DNA of 64,000 bases. Source: Candidatus Contendibacter sp. (GTDB lineage: Bacteria > Pseudomonadota > Gammaproteobacteria > Competibacterales > Competibacteraceae). Location of the stretch: contig JARSSP010000044.1 of NCBI GenBank assembly GCA_029624675.1, positions 62,001 to 126,000 on the forward strand. The letters are read 5' to 3'. Position numbers and translations under genes: made by a program. Each line of letters starts with the position of its first letter. Position 1 is the first letter of the stretch. The notes beneath the pieces were generated by a model. That model searched no databases and was not told the DNA's origin. It saw nothing but the letters and a program-made list of their open reading frames with translations. Shown one piece after another: positions 45,422 to 54,592 of this stretch.

Positions 45422-45667
45422 GTGGAAAATTATGTGCCCGTCTTTGAATCAAAAGTCAAAAAGCTTTATGACAAGGTGGTTAAAGAGCTTTCCATTCCAA
45501 AAAAGGAAAGAAATAAAAAGCGCCTCAAAAAGATGCTCAAGGAAATTAAAGGCATCAAAAAAACCATTCGATCCGCGAAAAAGGTTAAAACCTGTCCTCA
45601 CTGCGGCCATCCACTCTGGGATGAAGAGTCTTCACCATACGAGGATCCCAATCCATCGCGTTCGTAG
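45422..45667 (+). CDS. Lysine-rich small protein with one zinc-knuckle motif
   Basis: An 81-residue protein from a GTG start with AAGGTG five bases upstream. The N-terminal 55 residues are a charged helix rich in lysine (for example KKERNKKRLKKMLKEIKGIK); then VKTCPHCGHPLWDEES offers a single CxxCxH motif, followed by an acidic end. It resembles small zinc-ribbon fragments but I do not recognise the family. Its AT-rich, lysine-heavy codons differ from the surroundings. Confidence 0.5.
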   Translation: MENYVPVFESKVKKLYDKVVKELSIPKKERNKKRLKKMLKEIKGIKKTIRSAKKVKTCPHCGHPLWDEESSPYEDPNPSRS

Positions 45668-45712
45668 AATGGCTGAATCAAATCCAAGGCCCTGTTTTTC
45701 CCAGAACATTCC

Positions 45713-46594
45713 TTATGATGCCCGCTTCACCACCAGATAGACGCCCCCCACCGCCAGTGCCATGCCGACGATGGCGACCGGCGGGAGCGTCTCGCCAAAC
45801 ACCAACCAGGCAATCAGCGCGGTACTCAAGGGCACCAGGTAAAACAGGCTGGCGACGTTCACCGCGCTGCCACTGTGAATGAGCAGGTTCAACAAGCTGA
45901 TCGCGCCGATGGACAATACCAGTACCAACCAGCCGAGCGCGAATACAAACCGAGCGGTCCAAGTGATCTGGAATTCCGTAAACAGGGCAACCGCGAGGGC
46001 GGTGACAATAGCGCTTGGGATAAATTGAATGACCGATCCGGTACGCAGATCGAACCCAGCGCAAAATCGCTTTTGATAAAGTGTTCCAACAGTTATCCCC
46101 AGCAACGCCACCAGGGCCGGCGCCAACATGGGTCCCAATTCCGCTCCGCCCCCGAACTTGCCGGAAACCACCAGTGCTACTCCCAAAAAACCCACCGCCA
46201 GTCCAATCCATTGACGAATCCTTACCCGTTCCCCAAGCAACCAGCCGGCGCCGACGGCGGTCAACAATGGTTGCATGCCAACCACCAGCGCGGCGATACC
46301 GGCTGGCAAACCATGCTTGATCGATAAAAATACCCCACCTAGATAAATAGCATGGATGAGTACGCCAGAAATGCCGATATGTAACCACTGGCGCGGCTCC
46401 CTGGGCCATGGCGCGCGACTCGACAAAGCCATCACCATCATCAGCACGATGACGCAAAGATACCGTACCAATAGGAAGGATAAGGGTTCGGCGTATGGCA
46501 AGCCCAACCGGGCACCGATAAAACCAGTGCTCCATAAAAAAACGAACAGGAGGGGGGAGTAGCGTTTCATGAGAGATCTTTGGTTTTTATCCAT
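45713..46594 (-). CDS. EamA/DMT-family transporter
   Basis: A 293-residue inner-membrane protein with ten predicted helices in two EamA repeats. LLFVFLWSTGFIGARLGLPY opens the first and VVGMQPLLTAVGAGWLLGER closes it; FYLVPLSTALIAWLVFGETL is the equivalent end of the second. Such carriers export amino acids or metabolites. Substrate unknown. The ATG at 46594 has GGATGGAAG upstream; MKRYSPLL at 46570 is an alternative. Confidence 0.88.
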   Translation of the reverse strand: MDKNQRSLMKRYSPLLFVFLWSTGFIGARLGLPYAEPLSFLLVRYLCVIVLMMVMALSSRAPWPREPRQWLHIGISGVLIHAIYLGGVFLSIKHGLPAGIAALVVGMQPLLTAVGAGWLLGERVRIRQWIGLAVGFLGVALVVSGKFGGGAELGPMLAPALVALLGITVGTLYQKRFCAGFDLRTGSVIQFIPSAIVTALAVALFTEFQITWTARFVFALGWLVLVLSIGAISLLNLLIHSGSAVNVASLFYLVPLSTALIAWLVFGETLPPVAIVGMALAVGGVYLVVKRAS

Positions 46595-46762
46595 TTACTT
46601 CCATCCATTACTTGAAACGGACTTTTCTGCTACCATACGTAACTCTGGCGCGGGATTACGCCGCTAATCAAGATGATTCTAAAAGGTTTCAACACCATAT
46701 GACCCAATCAATTTGTGAATGATGACCGAGGCGTGATAACTCGAAGGTTCCGATAAACCCTT

Positions 46763-48787
46763 ATGAACACCCAAAATCCAGATCCGCCATTCCGAAAAAA
46801 ATTTTCATTCCGCCACTGGCGCATTTCGAACAAACTGCTGGTGGTCCTGCTACTGGTCTCACTGGCGCCGCTCTTGGTGGCGATTGGAATCGTCGTGCGC
46901 ACCAGCGCGGACGCACTTACCGAGGAGACGCAGGTCAACATCTCGCTACTCGGCCACAGCGTTGCGTTGCGCTTTTCGAACCTGCTGCTGGACAATCAAA
47001 ATCTGTTGCAAGTCGCCGCCAGCAATCCAGCCATTGCCACCTATTTACGGGCGCCAACCCCCGCTCAACCCATCCCTTCCGAACTGGTGAACGCCGCGCT
47101 GACCAATCTGCAACAGGCGAACCCGGCAATCGATGTGGTCGGCATCTACAATCCACAAGGCACGGTGATGGCGCATACCGACCGTGAACTGCTCGGTAAA
47201 AACCTAGCCAGCCGTGATTTCATCGCGGCGGCGTTGCGGGGCCATTCTTTCGTCTCAGGCATACGGCGCGATCTGATCAACGATCAATTGGGCGTCAATT
47301 TCTCGGTGCCTATCCGGGAGAAGGGTACGGTCATTGGGGCAATGGCTACCCATCTTGACGGCAAGTTGTTCGCCGACATGTTCTCTCAAACATTGAATGC
47401 CTCGTCCAGCCTGAACGAAGCCAAGGTCATGGCGCTGTACCTGGTCGATCCGAATGGGATCATCATGAGCCAGTCACGGGGGGACAACTTGCTTTATCGC
47501 AGCCTGGGGACGCTCTCGCCCGAAGCGGCGCGGCGCGTGGCGGAAGCAAAACCGCTGGGTGGCGCCTGTCCCGGATCCCAGACCCAGTGTCCGCCTAAAG
47601 ACAGAATCGCCCACCAGCCGGAACCCTTGCCGGCGCTGCAACTCCTGGGCGACCGGGTGCGGGCGGCGTTTGCCGCTGGGCAGGGGGGCAGCGTGCGGTT
47701 CTGCCGCCCTGCCAACCTCGCCGCCGCATCCCCCAATGGTCACGAATGCAACGGCGCCTGGCATGTCGCCGCCTACGCGCCCGTGTCGCTGGCGGCGAGC
47801 GCGGACGATGGATCAACCCAACCGTTCATGGTAGTCGTCGACCTGCCGGAACAAGCCTTCTTGGACGCCGTGGACCAACAACGGCTGTTTGGCTTCGGCA
47901 TCGCGGCGCTCATGGCGCTCTTGGCCATCCTGATCTCCCTGCTGCTGGCCCGGGTGATCGCCAAACCCATCAACCGCCTGGCCACCACGGCGGGGGAAGT
48001 CGAACAGGACAAACCGTTTCGACAGCAAATGGTCGCCGAGGTTACGACGCTGGGCGACGAGATCGGTCATCTGGCGCGCATTTTCAGCAAGATGGTGCTG
48101 GCGCTCCAGGCGCGCATGGCCGAACTGCGCACGATCTACCAGGTCGGCCGCTCCATCAGTTCCAGCATCGATCTGGACGAGACTCTCAATTATGTCGCTC
48201 ATTCCATTCGTGGCGTCGTCCCGTATGACGCCATCGAGCTGTCCCTGCTGGATGATCTTCAGGAGCAGATGGTGGTTTACCTAGCCTTGGGAGGCGACCC
48301 GGTTGAGAGCGCGCAACAGCGCTACGCCAAGGATCAGGGGCTGGTGGGGCGCCTGCTCGTTAGCGGCGAGGGTATCCTGCTGCCCGACCTAGACACCGCG
48401 CCCGAGGCGCGGAACCAGCCCGCGCGCACCTGGACCTCCCTCAATCCAAAGTCCTACCTGGGCGTACCGCTCCAGGTCAAGGGGAAGACGATCGGCGCCA
48501 TCGAACTGGTCAGCAAACAGCTCAACGGATTTGACGCCGACAAGTTGCGCCTGCTGGAAAGCATTGCCATGCAAGCCGCCATCGTCATCCAAAACGCCCA
48601 CGAAGTGCGCACTCGCGAGAATCAACTCAAGCAGAAGATCCAGGAATTGAACATCGAGATCGACGAAATCAAGCGCGCCAAACAGGTTGGTGAAATCGTG
48701 GAATCGGACTATTTCAAGCGGTTGCGCGCGCAGGCGAGTCAATTACGCGCTGGCCGCTTCAAGCAAGAGCCGTCTTCCGATGCGTGA
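46763..48787 (+). CDS. dCache-HAMP-GAF membrane sensor without output domain
   Basis: A 674-residue protein. TM1 is about 24-46, followed by a ~325-residue periplasmic part with a Cache pattern: IDVVGIYNPQGTVMAHTDRE, LLGKNLASRDFIAAALRG, and VNFSVPIREKGTVIGAMATH. A cysteine-bearing insertion (ACPGSQTQCPP, then FCRPANL and HECNG) is unusual and could form disulfides. TM2 is about 375-398, then HAMP, a GAF domain (~470-615), and a charged coiled coil to the end. No kinase, GGDEF, MCP or phosphatase domain is present, so it must act through a partner protein. The YbaK-type gene overlaps its end in the other frame only at GTG 48784, not used. Confidence 0.82.
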   Translation: MNTQNPDPPFRKKFSFRHWRISNKLLVVLLLVSLAPLLVAIGIVVRTSADALTEETQVNISLLGHSVALRFSNLLLDNQNLLQVAASNPAIATYLRAPTPAQPIPSELVNAALTNLQQANPAIDVVGIYNPQGTVMAHTDRELLGKNLASRDFIAAALRGHSFVSGIRRDLINDQLGVNFSVPIREKGTVIGAMATHLDGKLFADMFSQTLNASSSLNEAKVMALYLVDPNGIIMSQSRGDNLLYRSLGTLSPEAARRVAEAKPLGGACPGSQTQCPPKDRIAHQPEPLPALQLLGDRVRAAFAAGQGGSVRFCRPANLAAASPNGHECNGAWHVAAYAPVSLAASADDGSTQPFMVVVDLPEQAFLDAVDQQRLFGFGIAALMALLAILISLLLARVIAKPINRLATTAGEVEQDKPFRQQMVAEVTTLGDEIGHLARIFSKMVLALQARMAELRTIYQVGRSISSSIDLDETLNYVAHSIRGVVPYDAIELSLLDDLQEQMVVYLALGGDPVESAQQRYAKDQGLVGRLLVSGEGILLPDLDTAPEARNQPARTWTSLNPKSYLGVPLQVKGKTIGAIELVSKQLNGFDADKLRLLESIAMQAAIVIQNAHEVRTRENQLKQKIQELNIEIDEIKRAKQVGEIVESDYFKRLRAQASQLRAGRFKQEPSSDA

Positions 48788-48855
48788 ATCCCTTAACTCG
48801 CCGGGATCGAGCCTTCTTCCCGGCTCAGCGTCGAAACCACCGCACGGGTAGGGTC

Positions 48856-49350
48856 ATGGGCGTTGACAGCGAAAAACTGATGCTCGTGCTTGACGAACTG
48901 GGCATTGTAACCACCACCGTGGAACATCCACCGTTGCGCACGATCGAGGACAGCCGGCGTCTGCGCGGCAACCTGAAGGGCGCGCATGTCAAGAACCTAT
49001 TTCTCAAGGACAAAAAGGGTGGCTACTGGCTGCTGGCGGCACTGGAGCACACCCTGATCGACCTGCGGGCCACGGCGGCCCTGTTGCAGGCGCCGCGCTT
49101 CTCGTTCGCCAACGCGGAGGAGTTGGACCGGATTCTCGGCATTGCTCCTGGAGCGGTTTCACCGTTCGCCGCCATCAATGATACGGATGGCCGGGTTTGC
49201 GTCGTCCTGGAGCAGCGCGTGTTGGAGGCCGATCTCCTCAACTGCCATCCCCTCCGCAACGACCGCACGACCACCATCGCCACAAGCGATCTCTTGCGCT
49301 TTCTCAAAGCGGTCGGACACCCGCCACGCACCATCCCTCTTCCCGGATAA
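48856..49350 (+). CDS. YbaK/ProX-type aminoacyl-tRNA deacylase
   Basis: A 164-residue prolyl-tRNA editing-domain protein, starting MGVDSEKLMLVLDELGIVTT. LRGNLKGAHVKNLFLKDKKG holds the catalytic lysine region; then GIAPGAVSPFAAINDTDGRV and the C-terminal CHPLRNDRTTTIATSDLLRF. Freestanding versions (ProXp-type) clear mischarged tRNA(Pro). The start is chosen from GGTAGGG upstream. It lies 69 bases after the sensor gene and converges on the phosphatase operon. Confidence 0.88.
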   Translation: MGVDSEKLMLVLDELGIVTTTVEHPPLRTIEDSRRLRGNLKGAHVKNLFLKDKKGGYWLLAALEHTLIDLRATAALLQAPRFSFANAEELDRILGIAPGAVSPFAAINDTDGRVCVVLEQRVLEADLLNCHPLRNDRTTTIATSDLLRFLKAVGHPPRTIPLPG

Positions 49351-49371
49351 GCAGAGCTTGAGGAGGGTGAT

Positions 49372-51405
49372 TCACACCACCTCCACGGGCGACTCCTGAT
49401 GACCGTGGTCGGAGGCGGTGTCGGTTTTGCTTGCCGACGCATCGGCGGGACCGCGCCAGCGCAACGCCAACAGAGTGATGTCGTCGCTTTGCGGATGACC
49501 GCCCACGAAAGCCCTGACGGAGCCGATGACGCCATCGATGATGGCGCGGGCGGGAACCTTACAGCACACCGAAGCCAGGGCTTCGCTCAGGCGCGTCACC
49601 ATGAACATCTCATGCTTGGCGTTCATCGCTTCGCTCACCCCGTCGGTGTAGATGACCAAGCCCTCGCCAGGCGTCAGCTGAATGACATCTTCCTCGTAGA
49701 TGGCGTCAGGGTCGAAGCCGAGGACCAATCCACCCCGTTTTTTCTCGACTAGATCTGGTCGACCATCCCGCCGCAAGACGAAAGGTCGCTCGTGACCCCC
49801 GTCGCTGTAGATCAGTTCACCAGTGCACAAGTCCAGAATACCGGCGAAAACGGTGACGAACATGCCTTCTGGATTACTCTTGCACAAGGCCGCGTTAACC
49901 CGCTCCATGATGCGGCCAACCGACGAGGAGTCACGATGTGCTTCCACTGAAAACAGGGTCTTGGTAACCGCCATGAACAGGGCGGCCGGCACGCCCTTGT
50001 CCGATACGTCGCCGATCATGATGAACAGACGGCGTTCGTCGAGCAGGAAGAAATCGAACAGGTCGCCACCCACGGCCTTGGCCGGTTCCAGCATCGCGTG
50101 CAGATCGCACTCGGCATGATCCGGCAACGCAAAGGAGTCGGGCAGCATGCCCATCTGAATGCTGCGCGCCGCCGACAATTCGCCTTCGATCCGTTCCTTG
50201 GCCGCGGTGGTTTCCTTAAGTTCGGCGATGTAGGTCTTAAGCCGGGTCACCATCGAGTACAGCGCGCCACCCAGGGAACCGACCTCATCATGGCGGTTCT
50301 CGGATACCCTGCGCAGCTCCTCATGCATTTCCTGATCGGCGTTGAAATCGCGCTCCACCAGGCGGTTGGTCTGGACGGCCAAGCGGGCCAGCGGCCTGAC
50401 GATGCGGTTGAGAAAGGGCAAGGCCAGGATCATGCCCAACAACAGCAACACGACAGTCAACCCACCGCTTATCGTCACCAGGGAATAAAGTTCCGCCCGC
50501 ATGTTGACGGGCAAGCTCATCAGCGCCGCCCCATTGGGCAAACCCTCCGCGTTAAAAATGGGAGCCGCCACGTACAACAGCGCATACCCGAACAGCACGT
50601 CGTGAAGCCCGCTACTTTCAAGATACGAGGCGGGCGTGCTGGTCTTGACCACTCTTTCCACGATATTGCGTTCGGTGGCGGTCAACGTGTTGGATTTGTC
50701 AATGCCTTGGACGGAGGTGGCGATCACCGGCTTAAGGTTCTCGTCAAAAACCCAGATAGCGTCGATCAGCGCCCCTGACATGACGGTTTCGGTCATCCGT
50801 TTGAGGCTGAGGCTGTTGAGAATCTGATCAATACGGCCAGGCTGGCGAGCGATCAGGACCATACCACTCCGATCCGGCATGGCGATACCGCCATAAAACA
50901 ATTCGCGATTGTCAAGGTCGCGAACCTGAAGATCGGTGAAGATGCTGAATCTGTATCCTTCCAGGAGTGGCCGGAAAACCGGCCGCAGTGTCAGCCCGGA
51001 ATCGATACCAATAGTCGCGCTGATATCGTCGAGCGACCAAAAAACTGGAACACCCCGGGCATCGGTGACCCAGATTTCTGGGATGCCACTGTTGGCCGCG
51101 ATGTTGCGCAGGGCTTGGTTGATTTCCAGGGTAGATACTTTACGCTGGCGCGCGATCTGGATCATGTGCGCGATGATATTTGCCTGGGTCCGCACATCCC
51201 TGCTAATGATCTCCCGAACGGCTACCGGTACCTGCTGGATAAAAGTGATGGACTGGGCGAGCAGTTGAGCGACCAAAGTACCGTCCCGCTCGGTCCGCTC
51301 CAGAACGGACCGCCAGGAAACATAGGCAAACACTCCGGCGGTGCTTGGAACACCGACGGCGATGAGGAACGTGACGAAGAGGAAGAGCCGGCGGCGCAGC
51401 GTCAT
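49372..51405 (-). CDS. Membrane-bound SpoIIE/RsbU-type PP2C phosphatase
   Basis: A 677-residue protein: TM1 ~7-30, a periplasmic sensor domain of ~270 residues (ITFIQQVPVAVREIISRDVR, ANSGIPEIWVTDARGVPVFW), TM2 ~300-325, HAMP, a short coiled coil, and a C-terminal phosphatase. Catalytic motifs: AARSIQMGMLPDSF, KAVGGDLFDFFLLDERRLFI, MIGDVSDKGVPAALFMAVTK, SDGGHERPFVLRR, and VIYTDGVSEAMN with HPQSDDITLLALRW. Such enzymes dephosphorylate STAS-domain antagonists in partner-switching. STAS genes lie at 61387 and 63883 in this window. It is the last gene of a minus-strand unit with solute-binding and permease-like proteins. Confidence 0.92.
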   Translation of the reverse strand: MTLRRRLFLFVTFLIAVGVPSTAGVFAYVSWRSVLERTERDGTLVAQLLAQSITFIQQVPVAVREIISRDVRTQANIIAHMIQIARQRKVSTLEINQALRNIAANSGIPEIWVTDARGVPVFWSLDDISATIGIDSGLTLRPVFRPLLEGYRFSIFTDLQVRDLDNRELFYGGIAMPDRSGMVLIARQPGRIDQILNSLSLKRMTETVMSGALIDAIWVFDENLKPVIATSVQGIDKSNTLTATERNIVERVVKTSTPASYLESSGLHDVLFGYALLYVAAPIFNAEGLPNGAALMSLPVNMRAELYSLVTISGGLTVVLLLLGMILALPFLNRIVRPLARLAVQTNRLVERDFNADQEMHEELRRVSENRHDEVGSLGGALYSMVTRLKTYIAELKETTAAKERIEGELSAARSIQMGMLPDSFALPDHAECDLHAMLEPAKAVGGDLFDFFLLDERRLFIMIGDVSDKGVPAALFMAVTKTLFSVEAHRDSSSVGRIMERVNAALCKSNPEGMFVTVFAGILDLCTGELIYSDGGHERPFVLRRDGRPDLVEKKRGGLVLGFDPDAIYEEDVIQLTPGEGLVIYTDGVSEAMNAKHEMFMVTRLSEALASVCCKVPARAIIDGVIGSVRAFVGGHPQSDDITLLALRWRGPADASASKTDTASDHGHQESPVEVV

Positions 51406-51416
51406 GGTCCATCATC

Positions 51417-52316
51417 CTACTTGAGCCAGATGACTGAAGCAGCCAGCCGCTGGGCCACCCTATAGTCGAGCGGGAAATAGATAGCTCCACGCGGTCCAAA
51501 CCAGCGATCATAGATCTCAATATAGGAACCTCGGTATTGATCGACCCCGTCGAGGAGATCCGCCAATACCCGATTAACGAAGGCGCGCCAGTCAGAATCG
51601 TCCTTGGGTAGAATGCAGGCCATCGATTCGTAGGAAAACTCCTCGGTACGCGGCAGCAGGATGACCTTGCTCTTCAGTGGACTTTTCTCAATCATGGCGC
51701 GCAACACAATGCCAATATTGGACAAGCCGTCAACCTCCCCACGCTCGAACATGGCAAACCCAGTATCCATGTCGGGCACTTCGACCAGCACCGCCTCGGG
51801 CACATTCTGGGCGAGAATACCGGCGGTCGTGGTGCCGGCGGCGACGGCGATGCGCTTGCCGCGCAGGTCTTGAAGCCGTTCGGCGGTGGTACGCAAGGTC
51901 ACGATGCGGGTACCGTTACCGAAAAAGGGGATCGAAAAATCCGCCTGTTCCTGCCGCTTCCAGGTGGGAGTGGTAATACCACACTCAATGTCGATGATTT
52001 GACTGGCCACCATTTCTATGCGATTGCTCGCCGTGGTCGGTAGCAGTTTCATTTCAATCCGCCGACCGAAGCGTTGCTCGAGCCGCTTGTGGATTTCACC
52101 GAGCAGATCGACCGAGAAACCCACCAGCCGTTCCTTTTTGTCGCGGTAGGCAAATGGCAAGGCATCCGCGCGGGTTCCGGCGTTGAAAACGCCGGTATTT
52201 CCAATACGCTCAAGGACATGTTCCGCCCATGTCGTTTCGGGCGCGGCGAAAACCAGCAACGCCGCCGCGATTACACCCGGCAGCCAGCCGCGGAGCATCG
52301 TGACCATCTGTTTCAA
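51417..52316 (-). CDS. Extracellular solute-binding protein (family 3, amino-acid type)
   Basis: A 299-residue secreted protein with signal peptide ending near ETTWA-EHVLERIG. SBP_bac_3 features: GVFNAGTRADALPFAYRDKK, GFSVDLLGEIHKRLEQRFGR, DIECGITTPTWKRQEQADFS, and LQDLRGKRIAVAAGTTTAG. A TTG start at 52316 is chosen because GAGGAGGGG sits six bases before it; ATGs at 52307 and 52340 are alternatives. Eleven bases separate it from the RsbU-like gene downstream. A role in ligand sensing rather than uptake is suggested by context. Confidence 0.88.
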   Translation of the reverse strand: MKQMVTMLRGWLPGVIAAALLVFAAPETTWAEHVLERIGNTGVFNAGTRADALPFAYRDKKERLVGFSVDLLGEIHKRLEQRFGRRIEMKLLPTTASNRIEMVASQIIDIECGITTPTWKRQEQADFSIPFFGNGTRIVTLRTTAERLQDLRGKRIAVAAGTTTAGILAQNVPEAVLVEVPDMDTGFAMFERGEVDGLSNIGIVLRAMIEKSPLKSKVILLPRTEEFSYESMACILPKDDSDWRAFVNRVLADLLDGVDQYRGSYIEIYDRWFGPRGAIYFPLDYRVAQRLAASVIWLK

Positions 52317-52330
52317 GGTTCCCCTCCTCA

Positions 52331-52996
52331 TCATCCGCATTCGCCACACTCTCGCGTTGGCGCTCCGCCGACGCGCGCCAGCAGGCGTTTTTTCACCCGA
52401 CCCATCGCCCAGTTCACCGGAAAACAAAACCCGAAAAAATAGCCTATGGCGTAAACGTAAACCCACACCATCATTTCGTCACCGCTCACCGCGGCGATCA
52501 CGACATTGCAACGCGACACGATTTCGCCCACGCCGATGACCGAGGCAGTGCTCGACGCCATCACGATGATCACCAAATACATGGTCCAGCTTGGAATGAA
52601 AAGCAGCGCGGCTGGACGATTGCCGTTTCGCCAGTGTTGTCCAGCGACCAGGAGGTTGTCGGAGACGAACCCGACCACGGCCACTGAAAGCGCCAGCGAC
52701 GCCTTTAACCAAGCGGGAAAAGCATAGATCTGGCCCAAAACCTCGAATTCCACCGGAACGAGAAAGGCCAAGTAGAACAGGAAGACGAAGGTCGGGATAT
52801 TGCGCGTCAGCTCGGTGGCGGCGAGACCCATGTGCGCGAGAGACTTTCGCCCGGACAGACGCAGTCGCGCCAGCACCGCGCCGAGCGCGGTGCCAACGGC
52901 CATGGCCACCAGCGAAATCAGAATGTTCCACAGGAAGCCATCCGCCAGGAACGGTGTCCACACCACCAGGATGTGCGCGATTTCAGCGAATGTCAT
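52331..52996 (-). CDS. Amino-acid ABC-type permease subunit
   Basis: A 221-residue membrane protein with about five helices and the HisM-type organisation: GFLWNILISLVAMAVGTALG, LTRNIPTFVFLFYLAFLVPV, and VIIVMASSTASVIGVGEIVS as the EAA-loop region, which is degenerate (no clear EAAxxxG). Without an intact EAA motif, coupling to an ATPase is doubtful. It overlaps the upstream SBP-permease gene by 14 bases. Confidence 0.82.
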   Translation of the reverse strand: MTFAEIAHILVVWTPFLADGFLWNILISLVAMAVGTALGAVLARLRLSGRKSLAHMGLAATELTRNIPTFVFLFYLAFLVPVEFEVLGQIYAFPAWLKASLALSVAVVGFVSDNLLVAGQHWRNGNRPAALLFIPSWTMYLVIIVMASSTASVIGVGEIVSRCNVVIAAVSGDEMMVWVYVYAIGYFFGFCFPVNWAMGRVKKRLLARVGGAPTRECGECG

Positions 52997-54584
52997 GCTG
53001 GAACAGCCTGCGCTCGAGGTAGTTGAAAAACCGAACGACGCTCATCACCAACAGGAAATACGTGATCATCAGCACGTTCATCATGACCGAAGCGTTGCCT
53101 TGTTCGGCCACGATAGCGGTGGAGGCCGAGATGAGTTCCGGCACGGCGATGGCGCTGGCCATACCGGTCGCCTTGACGACGTTAACCAGCGCGGCGATCA
53201 CGGGGGCATAAGCGAGGCGCAGCGCTTGCGGCAGGCCACGCCAGCCCAGCGCTAAGCCAGTTTCCTGGTCCTTGAGCAAGGCGCTTGCCTCAAGCAGGGC
53301 GTCGACGATAGCGCAGCCGGTATAGAGTGACAGACAGAAGACCGCGATCACGGAACCATCGAAGGTCCATCCATAGCGGGTAACCACGATATGACCGACG
53401 CCGAAGAAGATCAGATAGATCAGCAGCAGGGGGGGCGTCATCCGCCCAAGAGCGGCCGACAGTCGGACCAGGCCGCGGAGCCAGGGAATGCCCTCGGCCA
53501 CCAACGCCCCAAGGCAGCCCAAGACCAAGCTGCCCACAATGCAGCCGACTATCAGTTGCAGCGTCCTCCACAGACCCGTTAGGAAGAGATTACTGTCGTA
53601 GGCATCGTAGAAAATCGTCAGGTTGAGCCCCGTCCACTCCTTGATCAATAGACCGATATGTTGCAGACCGCCGACATCCATGGAGGTTAATAGGGATCTA
53701 TTCCTACACTCGGCCGCCCATTCGCCGTTGGCCAAGCGGGCACAGACCGGGCTGCCGTCTGGATGAGTCTGGATCCAGAGTTGATGCGTGTCGGCCAGAA
53801 ACCGGCTGGGTTTGATCCCCCAGCGCTTCTCGGTTTCGATCAACCAGCCGTTGCGATGCCAGTCGGCGATGGCATCGGAAATAGCGCGCTCCAGTTTGGA
53901 CTCATGTTCCGAGGCGGCGATGGCCACGGCCCATGGCGAGATCATCATGGAGGGTAGTGGCGTTTCGTAGTTCGTCCATTCCGGATCGCTGAGGAGGCCC
54001 ACGATGCCGGTGTCGTCGTACAGCCAGGCAACGCATCGTCCATCCCGCAAGGCCATCTTGGTGTCGCGCGTGCCGTTGAAGACCTGTAAGTCGAGCAGGA
54101 AGCGCTGAGCCATGGGCCGATTGAAATACGCGCCTTGGGTGGCGCACACCTTCCTACCCCGCAAATCAGCCCAACTGGATAAATGAGCGTTGGGAGACGC
54201 CACAACCGCCACGCCGCTGGCATAGTAATTAGGCTCGACGAGAGTAGCGATTTGTCGACGCTGCGAAGTGTCGCCCAGGGTGGCAATCACCACGTCAATG
54301 GCCCCTTCCTCAAGCTTTTGCAAGCGATTGGTGGAACTGACGGCAACGAGTTGCAATTGGACACCCAGGCGGCGGGCCAGATCGGCGGCAAGATCGGGTT
54401 CGAAACCAATCAGTTTGCCATTGGCATCCAGCATTCCAAACGGTGGATAGTCGGACTTGACGCCGACGATCAGGGTTCCGCGCTTTTGAATCAGTTCGAA
54501 GCGGTCAGCCAGCGCCTCCCGACCGCCCAGGATGGCAAGCAGCGCCAATAAAAAGGCGGCGTGAAGCAGTGAACGGTTACTCAC
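52983..54584 (-). CDS. Solute-binding protein-permease fusion (amino-acid ABC type)
   Basis: A 533-residue fusion. A signal peptide (1-26) precedes an SBP_bac_3 domain (~30-265): RGTLIVGVKSDYPPFGMLDA, LIGFEPDLAADLARRLGVQL, DVVIATLGDTSQRRQIATLV. After a linker with two cysteines come helices from ~335 to 525 in HisM order with EASALLKDQETGLALGWRGL, GLPQALRLAYAPVIAALVNV, an EAA-loop-like segment. No ATP-binding gene lies next to it. Such fusions exist in Gram-positive glutamine transporters; here the arrangement with a phosphatase is unusual. Confidence 0.87.
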   Translation of the reverse strand: MSNRSLLHAAFLLALLAILGGREALADRFELIQKRGTLIVGVKSDYPPFGMLDANGKLIGFEPDLAADLARRLGVQLQLVAVSSTNRLQKLEEGAIDVVIATLGDTSQRRQIATLVEPNYYASGVAVVASPNAHLSSWADLRGRKVCATQGAYFNRPMAQRFLLDLQVFNGTRDTKMALRDGRCVAWLYDDTGIVGLLSDPEWTNYETPLPSMMISPWAVAIAASEHESKLERAISDAIADWHRNGWLIETEKRWGIKPSRFLADTHQLWIQTHPDGSPVCARLANGEWAAECRNRSLLTSMDVGGLQHIGLLIKEWTGLNLTIFYDAYDSNLFLTGLWRTLQLIVGCIVGSLVLGCLGALVAEGIPWLRGLVRLSAALGRMTPPLLLIYLIFFGVGHIVVTRYGWTFDGSVIAVFCLSLYTGCAIVDALLEASALLKDQETGLALGWRGLPQALRLAYAPVIAALVNVVKATGMASAIAVPELISASTAIVAEQGNASVMMNVLMITYFLLVMSVVRFFNYLERRLFQHDIR

Positions 54585-54592
54585 AGCTTGGC

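Noticed and set aside
45168..45740. A 190-codon frame after sufT
   Set aside because: It spans the sufT end, the small lysine-rich gene and part of the DMT gene, has no family features, and competes with better-supported frames.
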